Assembly (NCBI GenBank): GCA_046733355.1
Contig: JBKPOZ010000015.1
Location: 33,985 to 97,984 of the forward strand
Length of the DNA: 64,000 bases
Source: VAZQ01 sp046733355
GTDB taxonomy: Bacteria; Pseudomonadota; Alphaproteobacteria; Rhizobiales; Xanthobacteraceae
Reading direction: 5' to 3'
Part shown: positions 61,147 through 64,000 of the stretch, in pieces
Layout: each line of letters opens with the position of its first letter
How positions within the stretch are numbered: position 1 is the first letter of the stretch
Position numbers and translations under genes: made by a program
Notes under the pieces: generated by a model
Database searches by the model: none
The model's input: only the letters and a program-made list of their open reading frames with translations
Told to the model about the DNA's origin: nothing

Positions 61147-63929
61147 GCGCCGACGAGCAGCACTCGTCTGCGGAGCGGACCATCACGATCCAAGATGTCC
61201 GTACATTCCGGCAGCGCGCTATCGTTAACGGGTATCGTCCCATAACCGTGCGCAGTTGCTCGAAGGCACCGCTTACGCGTAACTGGCAGCATGGCGAACC
61301 CCCTGCCTCGCTGTTGGACGTCCGACCGGAGGGCCTCAACACCGGTCTGTTGTTAGCCGGGTTTCGCTGCATTGATCTGGACATCGACGATGCGCAACTC
61401 ACGCTCGAAGTCATGCGGCTGGCGCATCAGTACCTTCCGCCTCGCGCACTCATGCGGCGCCGCGGCAACTCACCTCGGCTGGCGTTGCTTTATCGGGCGG
61501 CTGACGGGCAGCCGGCAAAACGAGTAGCAAAGGGACCCAAAGGAAAGGTCGAGATTCTCGGACGCGGGCAGCAAATCGTAGTTCATGGGCTACATCCGTC
61601 TGGTGCATCCATCACGTGGAAGAATGGGCGGGGCGCCGACACAGTCCACAGGGACCAAGTCCCTCCCGTATGCGAGGAACAGATCACCGCGTTCTTGAAC
61701 GCATGCGCCCCGCTGCTCGGCGCCAGCATTTCCGAACGGGAGGCCACCGGCGCGTCTACTGCTGCCGGTCATGTGTCTGGTCTTCCTGTGGCCGGGGCAT
61801 CGCTGCTGCCCCACGCGAGCACGCCCCCGCAATGCTTTAAGGGTTTTCCGGTCGAGAACGAGCTCGGAGCGGGGATCACGTCGAACTGGTTCAGCGTGCT
61901 ACCCACCGAGCATAAGTCCACTCTGGTGAAATCCTGCCTCGACGTGCTGGATAACCGCACCGACGACCCACGCGATGTGTGGCTCCAGGTTCTTTTCTCC
62001 GTCGCCGATGCAGAACGGCTCGGCTGCCTAAACGCTCGGCAGCTTGCGTTGGAGTGGTCGCGACGCGGGGCATCGTGGACCAGCGAAGCTGACTTCTACA
62101 CGGCATGGCATTCCTTCAAGGCCAAGCCGGGCGGGATCTCTGTCGGCTCGTTACTCGCGAAGGCGGCTAATGCTGGCCTCGATCTCTCGCCCTGGCGTGA
62201 TGCGGCATCGCCGAAGTCGGCGGTGATGAAGGCCGCAGAAACTGCCGTCCCGCTACCTTCCTCGCCCAAACCGCAACTAGCTGCAGCACGTGCAGGACGT
62301 GCGGTCTGCAGCGCGCAGCTTCCGATTGTTCCACCTAAGCGGCAATGGCTGCACGGCGTCGACCTAGTGCGCGGTGCCGTCTCGTTGCTTGTGGCGCCAG
62401 GGGGACGAGGCAAATCATCGTGGCTCGTGACTTTGAGTTTGGCATGTGCAGCCAATCGCCCCCTGCTTGGAAGCCACGTGTTCGGGGGGCCTCTCCGAGT
62501 TCTCCTGATCAGTGCGGAGGATCCGGTGGCGGAGGTGGCGCTTCGTATTCGGGCAGCGATGCAACACTATGGCCTGACCGACGCGGACCTTCCAGGGTTA
62601 CACGTCGTCGGCGCAGATCAATGGGACATGACGCTGCTCTGCGCCGGCATCGGCGGTCCTATCCTAAACAAAGCCGGGTGGGATGGCCTCACGGCCGAGC
62701 TGCATCACGTCGAACCTGACGTTCTGATTATCGACCCACTCATCAGCGTGATGGGCGGCGCCTCGCAAAACGATAACGCGGCAGCAGCGCTCCTGATGCG
62801 CCATCTGGTCAACCTAGCTGCTAAACGGCGCATCGGGGTCATGGTCGCGCATCACGCATCCAAGGGGCGGGATCCCATGTCCGCCGAGAGTGCAATGGGG
62901 GCGGCATCTTTCATGAACCTTTCCCGGATCGGCCTCGCAATCGAACCCCTTGCCGAGAAGGATGCAGGCGACGTCGGACTGCCGCCCTGGGAGGCGCGCA
63001 ACATCTTCCGCGTTGCCGGCACAAAGCACAATCTCAGCCCTGCGTCCGAGGGGGATAGATGGTGTCGCATTGTCAGCGTCGAGATTTGCAACGCTCAGCC
63101 GCCGATCTACCCGAACGGCGACAAGGTGGGCGTCGTCGAAGTATTTCATCCAGGCACTTCGGGGCCGCGGTTCTCGCCCGAGATCGTCCGCGATGCCCTA
63201 CAAGCTATCAACGGCGCGACGATACCCCTCAGCCCGTCCAAACGCGCGGCTGGCCGATATGCCGTCCCGACCATCGTGCAAGCGATCGCCCCCCATCGCG
63301 GCGGACAAGTTTCCGAGATCGAAGCCGAGGCCGTCCTCGACCACCTCGTTCGGAGCGCTCTTGTCAGAGTAGACAAGGTCAAGCTCGCGCGCCCGGGCGG
63401 CCGATCCGACGAGCGCGATGGGCTCGTACTGACCCAGGCCGGTAAGGATGCTGCCCGAGGGGCGCCGGCGACCTCTAACCAACACTCCCCGCGATCCCCG
63501 CAATGTCCCGCAACGTCGATGCGGGATGACGCGGGCGGGGAGCCTCCTGGCTCCCCCGCAATGCCAGGGGGGTGTGGGGGGAATGCGGGGCGAAAGATCG
63601 CGGGAACGCCCGATCCGTCAGGCGTACCTTGCAAGAACTCTAACTCGGTGTCGCTCGCGCCTTCATTCGCCGCCCCTAAAGCAGCCCGCACGCGGGACGC
63701 TGGTCCAGCCATAGTAAACGAGCAGCCGGTCGCTTCCCCCGAGCCGGCAGTAGCGCCCGCTCAGCCGCAGGCCGCGCCCCTGGCGCCTCCGCTCGCACCC
63801 AAGCTCGAACCACCCCATGCCGGCAGTCCGCATGCGTGCCCCTCGACGCACGCCATGCCCACCGACGATAGCGACGGATTAGACATCCCGCCCTTCCTTC
63901 GACGGAATGGCAAACCAGCACCGACGTGA
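61143..63929 (+). CDS. Island replication protein: primase-polymerase (PrimPol) fused to RecA-like ATPase
   Basis: This 928-residue protein has three parts. Residues about 20-190 form an archaeo-eukaryotic PrimPol domain with the metal-binding IDLDID (about 77-82) and VEILGRGQQIVVHG ... HPSG. A PriCT-like segment (DVWLQVLFSVADAERLG) follows at about 280-340. Residues about 390-640 form an AAA_25/RepA ATPase with Walker A APGGRGKSSW (about 418-427) and Walker B VLIIDPLIS (about 526). The tail from about 775 is Pro/Ala-rich and probably disordered. The start is GTG 61143. Such proteins prime and unwind for replication of plasmids and integrated elements. Confidence 0.85.
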   Translation: MSADEQHSSAERTITIQDVRTFRQRAIVNGYRPITVRSCSKAPLTRNWQHGEPPASLLDVRPEGLNTGLLLAGFRCIDLDIDDAQLTLEVMRLAHQYLPPRALMRRRGNSPRLALLYRAADGQPAKRVAKGPKGKVEILGRGQQIVVHGLHPSGASITWKNGRGADTVHRDQVPPVCEEQITAFLNACAPLLGASISEREATGASTAAGHVSGLPVAGASLLPHASTPPQCFKGFPVENELGAGITSNWFSVLPTEHKSTLVKSCLDVLDNRTDDPRDVWLQVLFSVADAERLGCLNARQLALEWSRRGASWTSEADFYTAWHSFKAKPGGISVGSLLAKAANAGLDLSPWRDAASPKSAVMKAAETAVPLPSSPKPQLAAARAGRAVCSAQLPIVPPKRQWLHGVDLVRGAVSLLVAPGGRGKSSWLVTLSLACAANRPLLGSHVFGGPLRVLLISAEDPVAEVALRIRAAMQHYGLTDADLPGLHVVGADQWDMTLLCAGIGGPILNKAGWDGLTAELHHVEPDVLIIDPLISVMGGASQNDNAAAALLMRHLVNLAAKRRIGVMVAHHASKGRDPMSAESAMGAASFMNLSRIGLAIEPLAEKDAGDVGLPPWEARNIFRVAGTKHNLSPASEGDRWCRIVSVEICNAQPPIYPNGDKVGVVEVFHPGTSGPRFSPEIVRDALQAINGATIPLSPSKRAAGRYAVPTIVQAIAPHRGGQVSEIEAEAVLDHLVRSALVRVDKVKLARPGGRSDERDGLVLTQAGKDAARGAPATSNQHSPRSPQCPATSMRDDAGGEPPGSPAMPGGCGGNAGRKIAGTPDPSGVPCKNSNSVSLAPSFAAPKAARTRDAGPAIVNEQPVASPEPAVAPAQPQAAPLAPPLAPKLEPPHAGSPHACPSTHAMPTDDSDGLDIPPFLRRNGKPAPT

Positions 63930-64000
63930 TGATTGCGGCGGGATCCCAATACACTGCGCTCGGAAGTGCAACAGCCGGAGTAGTGGTTCCTTTATTAGGT

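Noticed and set aside
1..64000. CRISPR array
   Set aside because: No regularly spaced direct repeats with unique spacers were seen; the repeats found are palindromic and dispersed.

Overview
The window is GC-rich chromosomal DNA from an alphaproteobacterium, most likely a member of the Hyphomicrobiales (Rhizobiales) near the Bradyrhizobium/Rhodopseudomonas/Xanthobacteraceae group. The reasons are the ileS-lspA-DUF3035-M16-M16 order, a GAAC-N7-GAAC SOS operator in front of imuA-imuB-dnaE2, a MutL with an intact endonuclease motif, long-form SerA next to SerC, and many palindromic interspersed repeats of the kind I recall from that group (recalled, not searched).

Layout. 1-9 kb holds conserved housekeeping genes on the plus strand: the 3' part of ileS, lspA, a DUF3035 protein, an active/inactive pair of M16 peptidases, arfB, mutL and a DedA protein. 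9-21 kb is mostly minus strand: a 561-residue membrane-anchored protein, purA, a frameshifted FAD oxidoreductase, serA, serC, two broken outer-membrane beta-barrel genes, bfr, bfd and glmM. 21.5-29 kb has an FMN alpha-hydroxy-acid dehydrogenase and the LexA-controlled mutasome operon imuA-imuB-dnaE2, whose dnaE2 frame carries an inserted palindromic repeat. 30-40 kb is metabolic: a short-chain dehydrogenase (SDR) lacking the catalytic Tyr/Lys, a 2-hydroxyacid dehydrogenase, a circularly permuted ROK kinase, and a run of a three-subunit molybdenum hydroxylase, a cyclase, a HisD-like (HpsN-like) dehydrogenase, a second SDR and a small membrane protein. 41-49 kb has an M32 carboxypeptidase, a PhzF protein, a GH13 trehalose-synthase-like enzyme, a broken cupin, lgt, an MBL-fold protein and a threonine-dehydratase-like enzyme, separated by many palindromic repeats. 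50-58.6 kb carries paoABC (periplasmic-type aldehyde oxidase family), a secreted protein with three tandem DUF4399 domains followed by a peptidoglycan-binding-domain protein and a DUF1080 protein, an MFS transporter and a frameshifted diguanylate cyclase.

From 58.9 kb to the end is the edge of a genomic island. A 3' fragment of tRNA-Val(GAC) is followed by a tyrosine integrase, a small unknown protein, an AlpA/excisionase-like protein and a large PrimPol/RecA-like ATPase replication protein. The far end of the island is outside the window.

The most unusual items are the permuted ROK kinase, the repeat-derived in-frame insertion in DnaE2, the tandem DUF4399 protein, a 37-residue secreted micro-peptide and the island replication module. 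Four apparent genes are split by single-base frameshifts; from sequence alone I cannot tell true decay from sequencing error.
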